Positions 1 through 8,551 of a DNA stretch of 64,000 nucleotides are shown here, piece by piece. Positions within the stretch are counted from its first letter, which is position 1, and each line of letters starts with the position of its first letter. Under the pieces are notes generated by a model. That model was not told the origin of the DNA. It did no database searches and saw only the letters and a program-made list of their open reading frames with translations. Location of the stretch: positions 186,001 through 250,000 of the forward strand of contig NZ_FRBW01000004.1 of the NCBI RefSeq assembly GCF_900142725.1, in the 5' to 3' direction. The position numbers and the translations under genes were made by a program. Origin of the DNA: Roseibium suaedae (lineage in GTDB: Bacteria; Pseudomonadota; Alphaproteobacteria; Rhizobiales; Stappiaceae).

Positions 1-446
1 CGGAAAAGCTCAGCGCCTTCTGGCGGGCTTGCGGCTCCAATGTCGACACAATGGACGCCGATCACCACGATCTGGTGCTCGCCATCGTGTCTCACCTGCC
101 GCATATCATCGCCTACAACATCGTCGGCACGGCGGCTGATCTGGAAACGGTGACCAGCTCGGAAGTGATCAAATATTCCGCATCTGGCTTCCGCGATTTC
201 ACGCGACTGGCGGCGTCCGATCCGACCATGTGGCGGGATATCTGCCTCAGCAACAAGGATGCGATCCTGGAGATGCTGGCGCGGTTCTCAGAGGATCTCT
301 CCGCATTGCAGCGGGCCATCCGCTGGGGAGACGGGGACGGCTTGTTTGACCTTTTCACCCGGACCCGCGGCATCCGCCGCTCGATCATCGAGGCGGGTCA
401 GGAAACTGACGCCCCGGACTTCGGCCGCCATCAGTCCAAGTCCTGA
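1..446 (+). CDS. tyrC: Prephenate/arogenate dehydrogenase, C-terminal part
   Basis: Only the last ~147 residues are in the window; the 5' part lies upstream of base 1 and the frame is fixed by the stop at 444-446. The visible piece is the all-helical C-terminal domain of a TyrA/TyrC-type prephenate dehydrogenase, recognised from the stretch around DADHHDLVLAIVSHLPH and the following GFRDFTRLAASDP, which form part of the dimer and substrate pocket. These enzymes use NAD(P)+ to convert prephenate or arogenate in tyrosine synthesis. It converges on ispA with a 63-base gap. The substrate preference and the gene symbol are inferred from family alone. Confidence 0.85.
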   Translation, partial: EKLSAFWRACGSNVDTMDADHHDLVLAIVSHLPHIIAYNIVGTAADLETVTSSEVIKYSASGFRDFTRLAASDPTMWRDICLSNKDAILEMLARFSEDLSALQRAIRWGDGDGLFDLFTRTRGIRRSIIEAGQETDAPDFGRHQSKS

Positions 447-509
447 CGGGATCTCAGTCTGGCAATCGGGCTGGCGGGCCGAAAGGCCTTCCGGCCCGTT
501 TTGCTGTGA

Positions 510-1427
510 TCAGCTCTTTCGCTCGGCCACATAGGCGGCGATGGCGGAGAGAGCCTCTGCCCGGGCACCGTAAGGCGCCAGCAGTTCCCTTGCGTCCCTC
601 ATCAACTGGGCGAGTTCCGCGCGGGTTTGCGGGACGCCCAGAAGACCGACAAGCGTTGCCTTGCCCGCGGCAGCATCCTTGCCGGTGGCCTTACCTACGT
701 CTTCCGCGCTGCCTTCGACGTCCAGAAGGTCATCCGCAAGCTGGAAGGCCAGGCCGATGATTTCGCCGAAGCGTGTCATGCGCGCGACGTCTTCTTCCGG
801 AGCATTGGCGAGAATAGCGCCGGCGCGACAGGCATAGCGGATCAGGGCGCCGGTCTTCATCGCCTGAAGGGTGCGGATTTCGGTTTCCGTCCGGTCCCGG
901 TTTTCAGATTCCAGATCCAGCATCTGGCCGCCTGCCATGCCGCCGATGCCGGAGGCACGGGCAAGGTCCCGTGACAGGCGCAGGCGGACAGCAGCATCGG
1001 CATGAACCACATCTTCGGCAATCACGTCAAAGGCGAGCGTCAGCAGGGCGTCACCGGCCAGGATTGCCGTGGCTTCATCGAAGGCCTTGTGAACGGTTGG
1101 CTGGCCGCGGCGCAGGTCATCGTCGTCCATGGCCGGAAGATCGTCATGGACCAGGGAGTAGCAATGGATGAATTCGAGGGCCGAGCCGGCGATTGCGGGG
1201 CCCTTGTCCGTTTCCGACAGGTCGCGGCCGAAGAGCGCTGCGACCTCCAGCACCAGCAGCGGGCGGAGGCGCTTTCCCCCGCCAAGAGAGGCATAGCGCA
1301 TGGCTTCGAGCAGGCGGGCCGGGCGGGCCGTTTCGTGATCAAGGGGATCGGAGGACAAAAGCGACTTGAGAACGGTTTCGATCTGATCCGCACGCGCGGC
1401 CAAAAGCTGCTTGATGTCGATGGTCAC
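510..1427 (-). CDS. ispA: Farnesyl diphosphate synthase / polyprenyl synthetase
   Basis: A 305-residue trans-prenyltransferase that condenses dimethylallyl or geranyl diphosphate with isopentenyl diphosphate. Both Asp-rich Mg2+/diphosphate motifs are visible: the first in VHDDLPAMDDDDLRRG (about residues 85-100), the second in QLADDLLDVEG. Length fits the short-chain IspA group. I chose the GTG at 1427 because GGAG lies 7 bases upstream; a TTG nine codons earlier extends the frame without a ribosome site. The usual partners (xseB upstream, dxs downstream) are absent, so the gene stands alone here. The product length (C15 or C20) cannot be read from the sequence with certainty. Confidence 0.9.
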   Translation of the reverse strand: MTIDIKQLLAARADQIETVLKSLLSSDPLDHETARPARLLEAMRYASLGGGKRLRPLLVLEVAALFGRDLSETDKGPAIAGSALEFIHCYSLVHDDLPAMDDDDLRRGQPTVHKAFDEATAILAGDALLTLAFDVIAEDVVHADAAVRLRLSRDLARASGIGGMAGGQMLDLESENRDRTETEIRTLQAMKTGALIRYACRAGAILANAPEEDVARMTRFGEIIGLAFQLADDLLDVEGSAEDVGKATGKDAAAGKATLVGLLGVPQTRAELAQLMRDARELLAPYGARAEALSAIAAYVAERKS

Positions 1428-1662
1428 TGAGGCGCTCCGCAGGTTGCCGGGCAAAAAGGGAAGCCAAGGGAGAAGCTGCCCTTCCGCCTTCCCTGATGGG
1501 AAATGCGCTCAGGGTCAAGGCCGTCCTTGTGTTTTTAAGGGGGTGAAACCGGCTTCCGGCGCAGGAACAGGCCAATGAGGCTTTGTGTCCTGCTCCGGAT
1601 CGGTTAAGGGAGGACAAAGGGCCGCAGAAACGGCGGGCCGAGATTGGGGGAACTTACCGGAC

Positions 1663-2385
1663 ATGGCCCGTGCCCGATGGCTCTTCGGCTCCTTGCGAAA
1701 CCTCAGCAGCCTGCGGTTCTGGCGCAAGCTTGTCATCCGGCTTCTGATCCTTGCGATCGTCCTTCCGGTCATCCTGACCGTGCTCTATTCCGTCGTTCCT
1801 CCCATCAGCACGCTCATGATCGGGCGCTATGCCCAGCTGCTCTGGGTGGACCGTCAGTGGCGTCCTCTGGAGGACATCTCCCCTCACCTGGTGCGCTCGG
1901 TGATCACATCCGAGGACAGCGGCTTCTGCACCCATGGCGGGGTCGAGTGGGAAGCCTTGCAGAAGCAGGTCGATGTTCTGCTCAATGAGGGCGAAAGCCC
2001 TCGTGGTGCCAGTACCTTGACCATGCAGACGGCAAAGAACCTCTTTCTCTGGGGCGACCGCAGCTATGTTCGCAAGGCGCTGGAAATTCCGCTCGCGGTT
2101 CTGCTGGATGCGGTTTTGACGAAGCGGCGCATCATGGAGATCTACCTGAATGTCGCCGAATGGGGCGAAGGGATCTTTGGCGCGGAGGCGGCGGCTCAAG
2201 CCTGGTACGGTGTTCCGGCAAAGGATCTGAGCCGTGAACAGGCGGCCCGCCTGGCGACCGCCTTGCCCAATCCCTTGGGCAGAAACCCTGCGAAACCCTC
2301 TTCCGGTCACAGGAAACTTGCGGCGACGAACCTTTCCAGGGTAAATGGGGCCGGGCCGATTTTCGGCTGCGTACTGGATAAGTGA
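1663..2385 (+). CDS. mtgA: Monofunctional peptidoglycan glycosyltransferase
   Basis: A 240-residue GT51 transglycosylase without a transpeptidase domain, which polymerises lipid II into glycan strands. An N-terminal membrane helix (about residues 22-45) anchors the periplasmic catalytic domain. GT51 motifs follow in order: [14 protein letters not shown] carrying the catalytic Glu, [14 protein letters not shown], and [19 protein letters not shown]. Two positions depart from the common form (GAST rather than GGST, and TMQ rather than TQQ). The frame is open back to a GTG at 1585; I prefer the ATG at 1663, which gives the family's usual length. It ends 178 bases before rpmF. Confidence 0.88.
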   Translation: MARARWLFGSLRNLSSLRFWRKLVIRLLILAIVLPVILTVLYSVVPPISTLMIGRYAQLLWVDRQWRPLEDISPHLVRSVITSEDSGFCTHGGVEWEALQKQVDVLLNEGESPRGASTLTMQTAKNLFLWGDRSYVRKALEIPLAVLLDAVLTKRRIMEIYLNVAEWGEGIFGAEAAAQAWYGVPAKDLSREQAARLATALPNPLGRNPAKPSSGHRKLAATNLSRVNGAGPIFGCVLDK

Positions 2386-2472
2386 TTGCCCGTCTGAACG
2401 GCCGTTAGAGCGGTCTTTCTGCGGTGACAAGAAAAATTGCTCTTTGGGCTGGCAAATCCTGTGCGTTGCCTG

Positions 2473-2478
2473 TATAAC
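2473..2478 (+). promoter_or_regulatory. Possible -10 element upstream of rpmF
   Basis: TATAAC lies 85 bases before the rpmF start, in the otherwise non-coding gap after mtgA. A fair -35 (CTGGCA at 2449-2454) is 18 bases upstream. Motif-only call; no other support. Confidence 0.3.
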
Positions 2479-2563
2479 CCCGCCCATTCCAACACTGCGT
2501 GATGCCACGCCCCGGGCTTTCCCGGTCCGGGCCGCGCGACTATGGACCACGGAGAAGAACAAA

Positions 2564-2749
2564 ATGGCCGTTCCGAAGAGAAAAACCTCGCGCATGAAGC
2601 GCGGTTTTCGCCGTTCTACGGACGCCCTGAAGCAGCCGGCTTACGTCGAGGACAAGGATTCGGGCGAACTGCGTCGCCCGCATCACGTTGACCTGAAGTC
2701 CGGCATGTACCGGGGCCGTCAGATCCTTGCTGTCAAGGACGACGCCTGA
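2564..2749 (+). CDS. rpmF: 50S ribosomal protein L32
   Basis: A 61-residue basic protein with the standard L32 opening [14 protein letters not shown] and the [16 protein letters not shown] segment typical of alphaproteobacterial L32. It lacks the zinc-ribbon cysteines found in some other L32 proteins, as usual for this class. The ATG at 2564 is preceded by GGAGAAG at a good distance; an open frame back to 2345 is only an upstream extension. In many bacteria rpmF is followed by plsX and fabH; here it is followed by a terminator and an unrelated gene, as in other Rhizobiales. Confidence 0.95.
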   Translation: MAVPKRKTSRMKRGFRRSTDALKQPAYVEDKDSGELRRPHHVDLKSGMYRGRQILAVKDDA

Positions 2750-2779
2750 GGTTCAGGGTTGCCGAATGGCAAACAGATC

Positions 2780-2808
2780 AAGGCCGGCCCTTTGGGGTCG
2801 GCCTTTTT
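2780..2808 (+). terminator. Rho-independent terminator after rpmF
   Basis: A stem AAGGCCG / CGGCCTT with a GC-rich loop is followed directly by a run of T residues, about 30 bases after the rpmF stop. Confidence 0.8.
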
Positions 2809-2920
2809 CATGTCCAGATGCTGGTTGAAGACTGCCATTTCAATTCACGGGACCTAGTTTCCCTGAAGACCGTCGCAACCTGGGGCCAAACCTCAGGCCT
2901 TTTCTCCGGAAGGAAATCCC

Positions 2921-3340
2921 ATGCGTTTCATCCTGTCTTTGCCGCTGACGCTTATTCCGCTGATCCTTTACAACGTGATCGCTTTCGGCAGCGGCGGAAC
3001 GGCTTCCTCCGCCTGGGACGCAGAGATGTTTGCGGTGCAGATGGTCTCCGGAGCCCAGTTCCAGCTGTTGCTGGGCGACATGCTGCTGACCTTCGCGCTG
3101 CTTCTGCTCTTCGCTGAGATGCTGAAGGCAACGCGCACGGGCTCTTCCGCCCTCATGGACCATATCCTGTCCATGCTGGTGTTTGTGGCCTATCTGGTGG
3201 AGTTCCTGATCGCGGCGCCTGCTGCGACGTCGATCTTCTTCATCCTGATGGTGATCGCCCTGATCGACGTGATCGCAGGCTTTTCGATCACCATTTCCGG
3301 CGCCCGCCGGGATGTTGCCTTCGGTCACGACGACCGCTGA
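2921..3340 (+). CDS. Small four-helix membrane protein, function unknown
   Basis: A 139-residue hydrophobic protein that I do not recognise as a named family. Four likely membrane helices: about residues 3-22, 43-67, 80-100 and 102-124, with short charged loops and a charged C-terminal tail ending in HDDR. The start at 2921 has GGAAGGAAA upstream. There are no obvious catalytic motifs. Adjacent genes give no functional hint; yciB converges on it 64 bases downstream. It may be one of the small uncharacterised membrane proteins common in Rhizobiales. Confidence 0.75.
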   Translation: MRFILSLPLTLIPLILYNVIAFGSGGTASSAWDAEMFAVQMVSGAQFQLLLGDMLLTFALLLLFAEMLKATRTGSSALMDHILSMLVFVAYLVEFLIAAPAATSIFFILMVIALIDVIAGFSITISGARRDVAFGHDDR

Positions 3341-3354
3341 CCCATCAGGTCTCA

Positions 3355-3376
3355 CGTGCGCTCCTTGGGGCGCACG
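3355..3376. terminator. Stem-loop between two convergent genes
   Basis: CGTGCGC / GCGCACG forms a 7-bp stem around an 8-base loop in the 64-base gap between the convergent membrane-protein gene and yciB. There is no T run on either strand, so its role as a terminator is weakly supported. Confidence 0.35.
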
Positions 3377-3404
3377 AACAGGTGGCTGTAGGCGTATTCC
3401 CGGT

Positions 3405-4046
3405 TCAGTCTTCCTTGGCCTCGTCCATGATGGCGTAGCGCTGGATGAGCGGGAGCTGGGTCAGGGTGAACACCAGTGTGATCGGCATCATGCCGAAGAC
3501 CTTGAAGCTGACCCAGAAATCCGTCGAGAAGTTCCGCCAGACGATCTCGTTGATCACGGCAAGGACGAAGAAGAAGATCCCCCAGCGGAAGGTCAGCTTG
3601 CGCCAGCCCTCTTCCGACAGCTTGAAGGCGCTGTCGAAGACGTAGCCGAGGAAGGACTTGCCGAAGGCCAGGCCGCCGAGCAGAACCGCGCCGAACAGGC
3701 AGTTGACGATGGTGGGCTTCAGCTTGATGAAGAGATCATCGTGCAGCCAGAGCGTTAGGGCACCGAAGACCAGAACGACGACGCCCGTGACCATCGGCAT
3801 GATCGGCAGGCGGCGGGTGAGCCAGTAAGAGACAGCCAGTGAAACCGTGATTGCGACCATGAAGGCAGCGGTTGCCAGGAAGATTGGCTTGCCGAGGGAC
3901 TGAAGCGCCGGGAAAAGCTGGGCGATCTGTTCGCCGCGGGCATTGAACAGGAAGAAAACTCCAAGAGGCCCAAGCTCCAGCGCCAGCTTCAACAGCGGTG
4001 GCAGTTCCTGGCGGGTGGGATCATTGGGAGCGTGTTCAAATTCCAT
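3405..4046 (-). CDS. yciB: Inner membrane-spanning protein YciB (septation protein A)
   Basis: A 213-residue polytopic inner-membrane protein of the YciB/IspA septation family, tied to cell-envelope synthesis and division in other proteobacteria. Family features include the N-terminal [14 protein letters not shown] segment, several hydrophobic helices, and the conserved motifs [28 protein letters not shown] and NEIVWR. Length matches the family (about 180-210). In many Rhizobiales yciB follows ftsY; here no ftsY is adjacent, so it appears to be transcribed alone. The start is the ATG at 4046. Confidence 0.9.
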   Translation of the reverse strand: MEFEHAPNDPTRQELPPLLKLALELGPLGVFFLFNARGEQIAQLFPALQSLGKPIFLATAAFMVAITVSLAVSYWLTRRLPIMPMVTGVVVLVFGALTLWLHDDLFIKLKPTIVNCLFGAVLLGGLAFGKSFLGYVFDSAFKLSEEGWRKLTFRWGIFFFVLAVINEIVWRNFSTDFWVSFKVFGMMPITLVFTLTQLPLIQRYAIMDEAKED

Positions 4047-4305
4047 GAGGCTTGGCCGCTTTCGCTGTCTTCAGGTTCACTGGCAGATAGGGATGGTCCA
4101 CCGGGCAAGTCAACCGTGTCAGGCCTTCTTTCAGCCGTCAAACCCGCATAAAGGTCACACAGCAGGGGTCCGGGCGGGCAAGGACGATGCTGGCCGGTTG
4201 AGCTGATCAGTCGTGCCGGCGTGCTGTGCAGTCCCGCAGAACCTGAACACAGCGTGGAAATCCGGTATAAGGGCCTGATTTTCTTTGGCTCATGAAGAGG
4301 CGGAA

Positions 4306-4731
4306 GTGAGTTTTACAGCACCGGTTGATCGACAGGCTTATTTCAGGCTTGGGGTCCTGTTTGCGCTTGCCGAGGCTCTGAGCCTGCTGGTGACGATCTA
4401 TCTCATCCTCACACTGGAAGGCGCTGATCCTTTCAAGCCCGGACGGAGCCGGGAAGCATTTGTGTTCACGGAACTGACGTTTCTTGCAGCGCTCGCCATT
4501 TTCCGCGTGACTTTGGCCTGGCGCCGCGTTGCTTTTGCCCGCCGGTCTCACTGGCACACAGCTGTGTTCTCTCTCTTTGCCTTAATGAAACCGCCGGTTC
4601 TGGCGGTTCTGCTGCTGCTCTGGACGCCGGACACACTTCCGGTTGGACTGGTTGCCCTCCAGCTCAATGCTGCCCTCGTCTGGTTCTGGCTCTATTGTCT
4701 CAAACCCAGAGAGGGGGCTGAAGCCGTTTGA
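4306..4731 (+). CDS. Hypothetical four-helix membrane protein
   Basis: About 141 residues with four hydrophobic segments (roughly residues 17-38, 55-72, 80-103 and 106-130), separated by short basic loops. I do not recognise the family. The start is uncertain: the frame is open to a TTG at 4285, but the GTG at 4306 sits just after GAGGCGGAA and is my choice. The C-terminus KPREGAEAV is hydrophilic. The gap of about 240 bases from yciB, which is divergent, must hold its promoter. It lies at the edge of the AT-rich island that begins near 4812. Confidence 0.6.
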   Translation: MSFTAPVDRQAYFRLGVLFALAEALSLLVTIYLILTLEGADPFKPGRSREAFVFTELTFLAALAIFRVTLAWRRVAFARRSHWHTAVFSLFALMKPPVLAVLLLLWTPDTLPVGLVALQLNAALVWFWLYCLKPREGAEAV

Positions 4732-4843
4732 AGGCTGTTATGAAAATGGCGGGCCACAGATGGGGAAGTGAACAAGAACTCTTTTGTGCGTCACCCTTGT
4801 CAAGGAAAAGGACATTTTTTATATGAAATTCTAATAAACACAT

Positions 4844-5506
4844 CTATTTAAATATATCTATATTATTATCTGTATAGTGATTTATTACATCAATGTCTAC
4901 GCCAATTATATTTGAAAGTCTTTCATTGCTAATGCTTTTATCTTCCTCCTTAAGTATTTGAATTGCGGATGGTATTTCCATACTAATATACGGATTTTCA
5001 TATCTGATTTGGATTCCAGTGGATTTATTGAATTCCATCAAATCTTGATATGTTAGAAATATATCTGGAATTAATTCTGATTCGCGCTCTATAATCCAAG
5101 TATCGTATATGATCTCTTCGGCTGCCATTAGCCACTTATCTCCGCAACTATTACAGCGGAATCGATGAAGCCAAAACTTCCCATTAACGCAGCGCTCAAC
5201 TTGTTCAAGATACGCTGGTTTGCGTCCCATGAGGGAGACTTTACGGGATGGTTCTAATTGACAACTGCATAGTATTTTCAGAAAAAATTCTCGAATTATA
5301 TCCTTTAAATTTTCAACTTCGTTCTTTTGTTTAAAATTTGTCGATATTGCTTTTAGGTATAATTCGTTCCCAATAATATCATTAATTTCAATACTATTAT
5401 AAAGACATTTTTCAAATTCTCTATTGCTGAGATCATTTCTCAAAAAATAAATGAGTTGTTTAAGGTCCTGGCTATTGAAGTCTATATTTTCGATCATTGA
5501 GCTCAT
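4844..5506 (-). CDS. AT-rich orphan protein with paired cysteines, unknown function
   Basis: A 220-residue protein whose base and codon use (many AAT, ATA, TTA, GAA codons) is unlike every neighbour, so recent horizontal acquisition is likely. It has C80-x-C82, C106 and C118-x2-C121 (FRCNSCGDKW), which could form a zinc-binding knuckle, then an acidic helical C-terminal half. There is no signal peptide or membrane helix. I do not recognise the family. A soluble, lone, AT-rich gene of this size with a cysteine-plus-Trp core would fit an orphan immunity protein of a polymorphic toxin, but no toxin gene is adjacent and this is speculation. The start could also be the ATG three codons later; neither has a strong ribosome site. 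Confidence 0.75.
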   Translation of the reverse strand: MSSMIENIDFNSQDLKQLIYFLRNDLSNREFEKCLYNSIEINDIIGNELYLKAISTNFKQKNEVENLKDIIREFFLKILCSCQLEPSRKVSLMGRKPAYLEQVERCVNGKFWLHRFRCNSCGDKWLMAAEEIIYDTWIIERESELIPDIFLTYQDLMEFNKSTGIQIRYENPYISMEIPSAIQILKEEDKSISNERLSNIIGVDIDVINHYTDNNIDIFK

Positions 5507-5524
5507 ATCTGTTAAATCCGAAAT

Positions 5525-5553
5525 AGAAAAAAGGCGTCGGATAAGACGCCTTT
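5525..5553 (-). terminator. Rho-independent terminator after phaB
   Basis: Perfect 9-bp stem AAAGGCGTC / GACGCCTTT (5530-5553) with a 6-base loop. Read on the minus strand it is followed by TTTTTTC, directly after phaB, and it separates phaB from the AT-rich orphan. Confidence 0.85.
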
Positions 5554-5578
5554 CTCACTTTCGAACGTCTTCCTAAAC

Positions 5579-6307
5579 TCATCCGTTGGCGATGTACTGG
5601 CCACCGTTGATGGTCATAACCGCGCCGGTCATGAAGGCGGCGGCGTCAGAGGCGAGATAGACCACCGTCTGGGCGATTTCTTCCGGATGGCCGAGGCGGC
5701 CGACCGGAATGCCGGAGATGATCGAGGTCAGCACCTTTTCCGGCATGGCGGCAACCATGTCGGTGTTGATGTAGCCCGGGCACACGCAGTTGACGGTGAT
5801 GCCCTTGAAGGCATTTTCCTGCGCCAGCGCCTTGGTGAAACCGATCACGCCCGCCTTGGCTGCGGAATAGTTGGCCTGACCCATCTGGCCCTTCTGGCCG
5901 TTGATCGAGGAAATGTTGATGATGCGGCCGGATGAGCGTGCGCGCATGCCTTCGATCACCGGGCGGGTCATGGTGAACATGCTGTCCAGGTTGGTGGACA
6001 TCACATCGCGCCACTGGTCGAAGCTCATCTTGTGGAACATGCCGTCACGGGTGATGCCGGCGTTGTTCACGAGCACATCGACCGGACCCAGATCCGCTTC
6101 CACCTTGGCGATGCCTTCGGCGCATTCTTCCGGATGGGCAACGTCCCACTTGTAGACGTGAATGCCGGTTTCCGCCTTGAAGGCTTCGGCTTTCTCGGTG
6201 TTGCCGTGATAGGTGGCTGCCACGGTGTAGCCGGCGGCCTTCAGGCCACGGGAAATGGCTTCGCCGATGCCGCGCGTTCCGCCGGTGACCAATGCGACCT
6301 TGCTCAT
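5579..6307 (-). CDS. phaB: Acetoacetyl-CoA reductase
   Basis: A 242-residue short-chain dehydrogenase that reduces acetoacetyl-CoA with NADPH to (R)-3-hydroxybutyryl-CoA, the monomer for polyhydroxybutyrate. The Rossmann motif is GGTRGIGEA near the N-terminus, followed by NNAGITRD. The catalytic Ser and YSAAK triad lies in ISSINGQKGQ...NYSAAK, and the GPVDVLVNNAG, CVCPGYINTDMV and PVGRLGHPEEIA stretches are typical of PhaB rather than FabG. AGGAGGAAGACA precedes the ATG at 6307. It follows phaA by 134 bases, so the two may be co-transcribed or have separate promoters. No PHA synthase gene is present in the window. Confidence 0.93.
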   Translation of the reverse strand: MSKVALVTGGTRGIGEAISRGLKAAGYTVAATYHGNTEKAEAFKAETGIHVYKWDVAHPEECAEGIAKVEADLGPVDVLVNNAGITRDGMFHKMSFDQWRDVMSTNLDSMFTMTRPVIEGMRARSSGRIINISSINGQKGQMGQANYSAAKAGVIGFTKALAQENAFKGITVNCVCPGYINTDMVAAMPEKVLTSIISGIPVGRLGHPEEIAQTVVYLASDAAAFMTGAVMTINGGQYIANG

Positions 6308-6441
6308 TGTCTTCCTCCTAATACCCAATCTGGCGTCCGGTTTTCCGGCTCGTCCCCTCAATATCTGCCTGTGACAGAGATGCTGCCGGGCGCCAAACGG
6401 TCAGCGCAGCGCCCGGACTTTGTTTGAAATGCTTCGGAAAA

Positions 6442-7623
6442 TCAGCGCTCCAGGCACATGGCAACGCCCATGCCGCCGCCGATGCAGAGCGTGGCGAGGC
6501 CCTTCTTGGCGTCCCGGCGGCCCATTTCATGGAGCAGGGTCACCAGGATACGGGCACCAGATGCGCCGATCGGGTGGCCGATGGCGATTGCGCCGCCGTT
6601 GACGTTCACGATGTCCGGGTTCCAGCCCATGTCCTTGTTCACGGCGCAGGCCTGCGCTGCAAAGGCTTCGTTGGCTTCCACGAGGTCGAGGTCTGCTGCT
6701 GCCCAGCCTGCCTTTTCAAGCGCCTTGCGGGAGGCCGGGATCGGGCCGGAGCCCATGACCGCCGGGTCAACACCTGCGGTTGCCCAGGAGGCAATGCGGG
6801 CGAGCGGCGTCAGGCCGCGCTTGGCTGCTTCCGCGGCGCTCATGACCAGCAGGGCGGCCGCGCCGTCGTTGATGCCAGAGGCATTGCCTGCGGTCACCGT
6901 GCCTTCCTTGGTGAAGGCCGGGCGGAGCTTGGCAACGCTGTCCAGGGTCGCGCCGTGGCGGATGTACTCGTCGTCTTCCACCACGGTATCGCCCTTGCGG
7001 CCCTTGATGGTGACAGCGGTGATTTCATCCTTGAACTTGCCGGCCTTCTGGGCTGCTTCCGCCTTGTTCTGGGAGGCAACGGCGAACTCGTCCTGCTGAT
7101 CGCGGGAAATCTGCCACTTCTCGGCAACGTTTTCAGCGGTCTGACCCATGTGGTAGCCGTTGAATGCGTCCCACAGGCCGTCCTTGATCATGGTGTCGAT
7201 GAACTTGAAATCGCCCATCTTGTAGCCGGCGCGCATCGGAGCGCAGTGGGGAGACAGGGACATGTTTTCCTGGCCGCCTGCCAGCATGATTGCTGCGTCG
7301 CCGCACATGATTTGCTGGGCCGCGATGGCCACGGTGCGAAGGCCGGAGCCGCAAACCTGGTTCAGGCCCCAGGCAGTTGCGCTGTCGGAGATGCCGGCGG
7401 CAATGGCTGCCTGGCGGGCCGGGTTCTGGCCCGCACCTGCGGTCAGAACCTGACCGAATACGATTTCATCGACTTCGCTGCCGGATACGCCGGCCTTTTC
7501 CAGGGCTGCCTTCAGGACAATTGCGCCAAGTTCATGGGCGGGCGTATTTGCAAAAGAACCGTTGAAAGTGCCGACGGGTGTGCGGGTCGCACTAACAATC
7601 ACGACATCGGTGGAAGCGCTCAT
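6442..7623 (-). CDS. phaA: Acetyl-CoA acetyltransferase (beta-ketothiolase)
   Basis: A 393-residue biosynthetic thiolase that condenses two acetyl-CoA to acetoacetyl-CoA. The nucleophilic Cys is in NQVCGSG (about residue 91); the second set of catalytic residues is in [11 protein letters not shown] and the C-terminal CIGGGMGVA. Length is exactly that of PhaA/PhbA proteins. Two ATGs are adjacent (7626 and 7623); the second has the better 7-base spacing from GGAG. A long open frame extends upstream to 7947 on this strand but crosses the divergent promoter region and is not coding. Pairing with phaB and divergent phaR places it in polyhydroxybutyrate synthesis. Confidence 0.94.
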   Translation of the reverse strand: MSASTDVVIVSATRTPVGTFNGSFANTPAHELGAIVLKAALEKAGVSGSEVDEIVFGQVLTAGAGQNPARQAAIAAGISDSATAWGLNQVCGSGLRTVAIAAQQIMCGDAAIMLAGGQENMSLSPHCAPMRAGYKMGDFKFIDTMIKDGLWDAFNGYHMGQTAENVAEKWQISRDQQDEFAVASQNKAEAAQKAGKFKDEITAVTIKGRKGDTVVEDDEYIRHGATLDSVAKLRPAFTKEGTVTAGNASGINDGAAALLVMSAAEAAKRGLTPLARIASWATAGVDPAVMGSGPIPASRKALEKAGWAAADLDLVEANEAFAAQACAVNKDMGWNPDIVNVNGGAIAIGHPIGASGARILVTLLHEMGRRDAKKGLATLCIGGGMGVAMCLER

Positions 7624-7925
7624 CATAGGTCTCCGGTTTTCCTCCTGGGTGAGGTCAATACACGCAAAAGTAGAAAATTTTTGCAGCAAGACCCCTTCCT
7701 GAGCATGACTAGAGCCCGTGGCCAAGGCCAAGTCAACAGCATTGGCACGTATGCAGGGCGCGTTTTTTGCGCGGCGCATCATCCTTTCGGTGCTCTGCAC
7801 GAAAAGGCTGGTAAGACCCGCCACGAATGGCTTAGTCTGCGCGGATGGAGGAAACGGCGGCAGGCTGGAACAGCTTGTCGTCAAACGGGAACTTGCCGCG
7901 AGGCTCCTGGAAATGGAAGACGGGA
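7624..7925. promoter_or_regulatory. Divergent phaA / phaR control region
   Basis: A 302-base gap between the divergent starts of phaA and phaR must contain both promoters. The stretch at about 7667-7692 (AAAATTTTTTGCAGCAAG) is locally AT-rich and contains a TGC-rich core. PhaR proteins in other alphaproteobacteria bind TGC-rich sites at pha promoters, so it is a candidate autoregulatory site; that link is inference. Confidence 0.4.
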
Positions 7926-8516
7926 ATGGCAAAGACCAACGAGCCAACGATCATCAAGAAATACGCCAACCGGCGTCTCTATAACACCGGCACCAGCACC
8001 TATGTGACGCTGGAAGACCTGGCGGTGATGGTGAAGGGGGAAGAGGACTTCATCGTCTATGATGCCAAGTCGGGTGATGACATCACCCGGTCGGTTCTGA
8101 CCCAGATTATCTTCGAGCAGGAAGGCAAGGGGCAGAACCTGCTGCCGATCAAGTTCCTGCGCCAGCTGATCCGCTTCTATGGCGACAGCATGCAGGGCCT
8201 CGTGCCGAGCTTCCTGGAATTTTCCATGAGCTCCCTGACCAAGGAGCAGGACAAGCTCCGCTCGCAGATGAGCGATGCCTTCGGGGCGACCGCTTTCGAT
8301 GCGATCGAGGATCAGGTCAAGCGCAACACGGAAATGTTCGAGCGTGCGATGAAAATGTTCATGCCGTTCTCGACGGGAACGGATGCGGCCCCGACTGCAA
8401 CCCAGCAGCGCGCTGCGGCTCCGTCTCCTCAGGCCTCCTCGTCCGATCTCGATGACATGAAGCGTCAGCTGTCCGAGATGCAGGCCAAGATCAACGCTCT
8501 CAGCGACAAGTCCTGA
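7926..8516 (+). CDS. phaR: Polyhydroxyalkanoate synthesis repressor PhaR
   Basis: A 196-residue regulator that both binds pha promoters and coats PHB granules. The N-terminal PHA accumulation-regulator DNA-binding domain is clear ([22 protein letters not shown], about residues 10-31, then [25 protein letters not shown]), followed by the PHB-binding segment ([24 protein letters not shown]), an amphipathic region rich in Met and Phe, and a C-terminal coiled-coil-like tail ([17 protein letters not shown]). I placed the start at 7926 (MAKTNEPT), with GGAAGACGGGA upstream; the open frame to 7845 is an extension. It is divergent from phaA, fitting autoregulation. Confidence 0.93.
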   Translation: MAKTNEPTIIKKYANRRLYNTGTSTYVTLEDLAVMVKGEEDFIVYDAKSGDDITRSVLTQIIFEQEGKGQNLLPIKFLRQLIRFYGDSMQGLVPSFLEFSMSSLTKEQDKLRSQMSDAFGATAFDAIEDQVKRNTEMFERAMKMFMPFSTGTDAAPTATQQRAAAPSPQASSSDLDDMKRQLSEMQAKINALSDKS

Positions 8517-8523
8517 GTTCTGC

Positions 8524-8550
8524 GGCCATCGCGGCTGAGCTGCGGTGGCC
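8524..8550. terminator. Stem-loop between phaR and xerD
   Basis: GGCCATCGC pairs with GCGGTGGCC (one G-T pair) around a 9-base loop in the 35-base gap between two convergent genes. There is no T run, so termination on either strand is only likely by position. Confidence 0.45.
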
Positions 8551-8551
8551 C

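Noticed and set aside
1654-2595. Minus-strand open frame opposite mtgA and rpmF
   Set aside because: Two well-recognised genes lie on the plus strand; the frame crosses the rpmF leader and has no domain.
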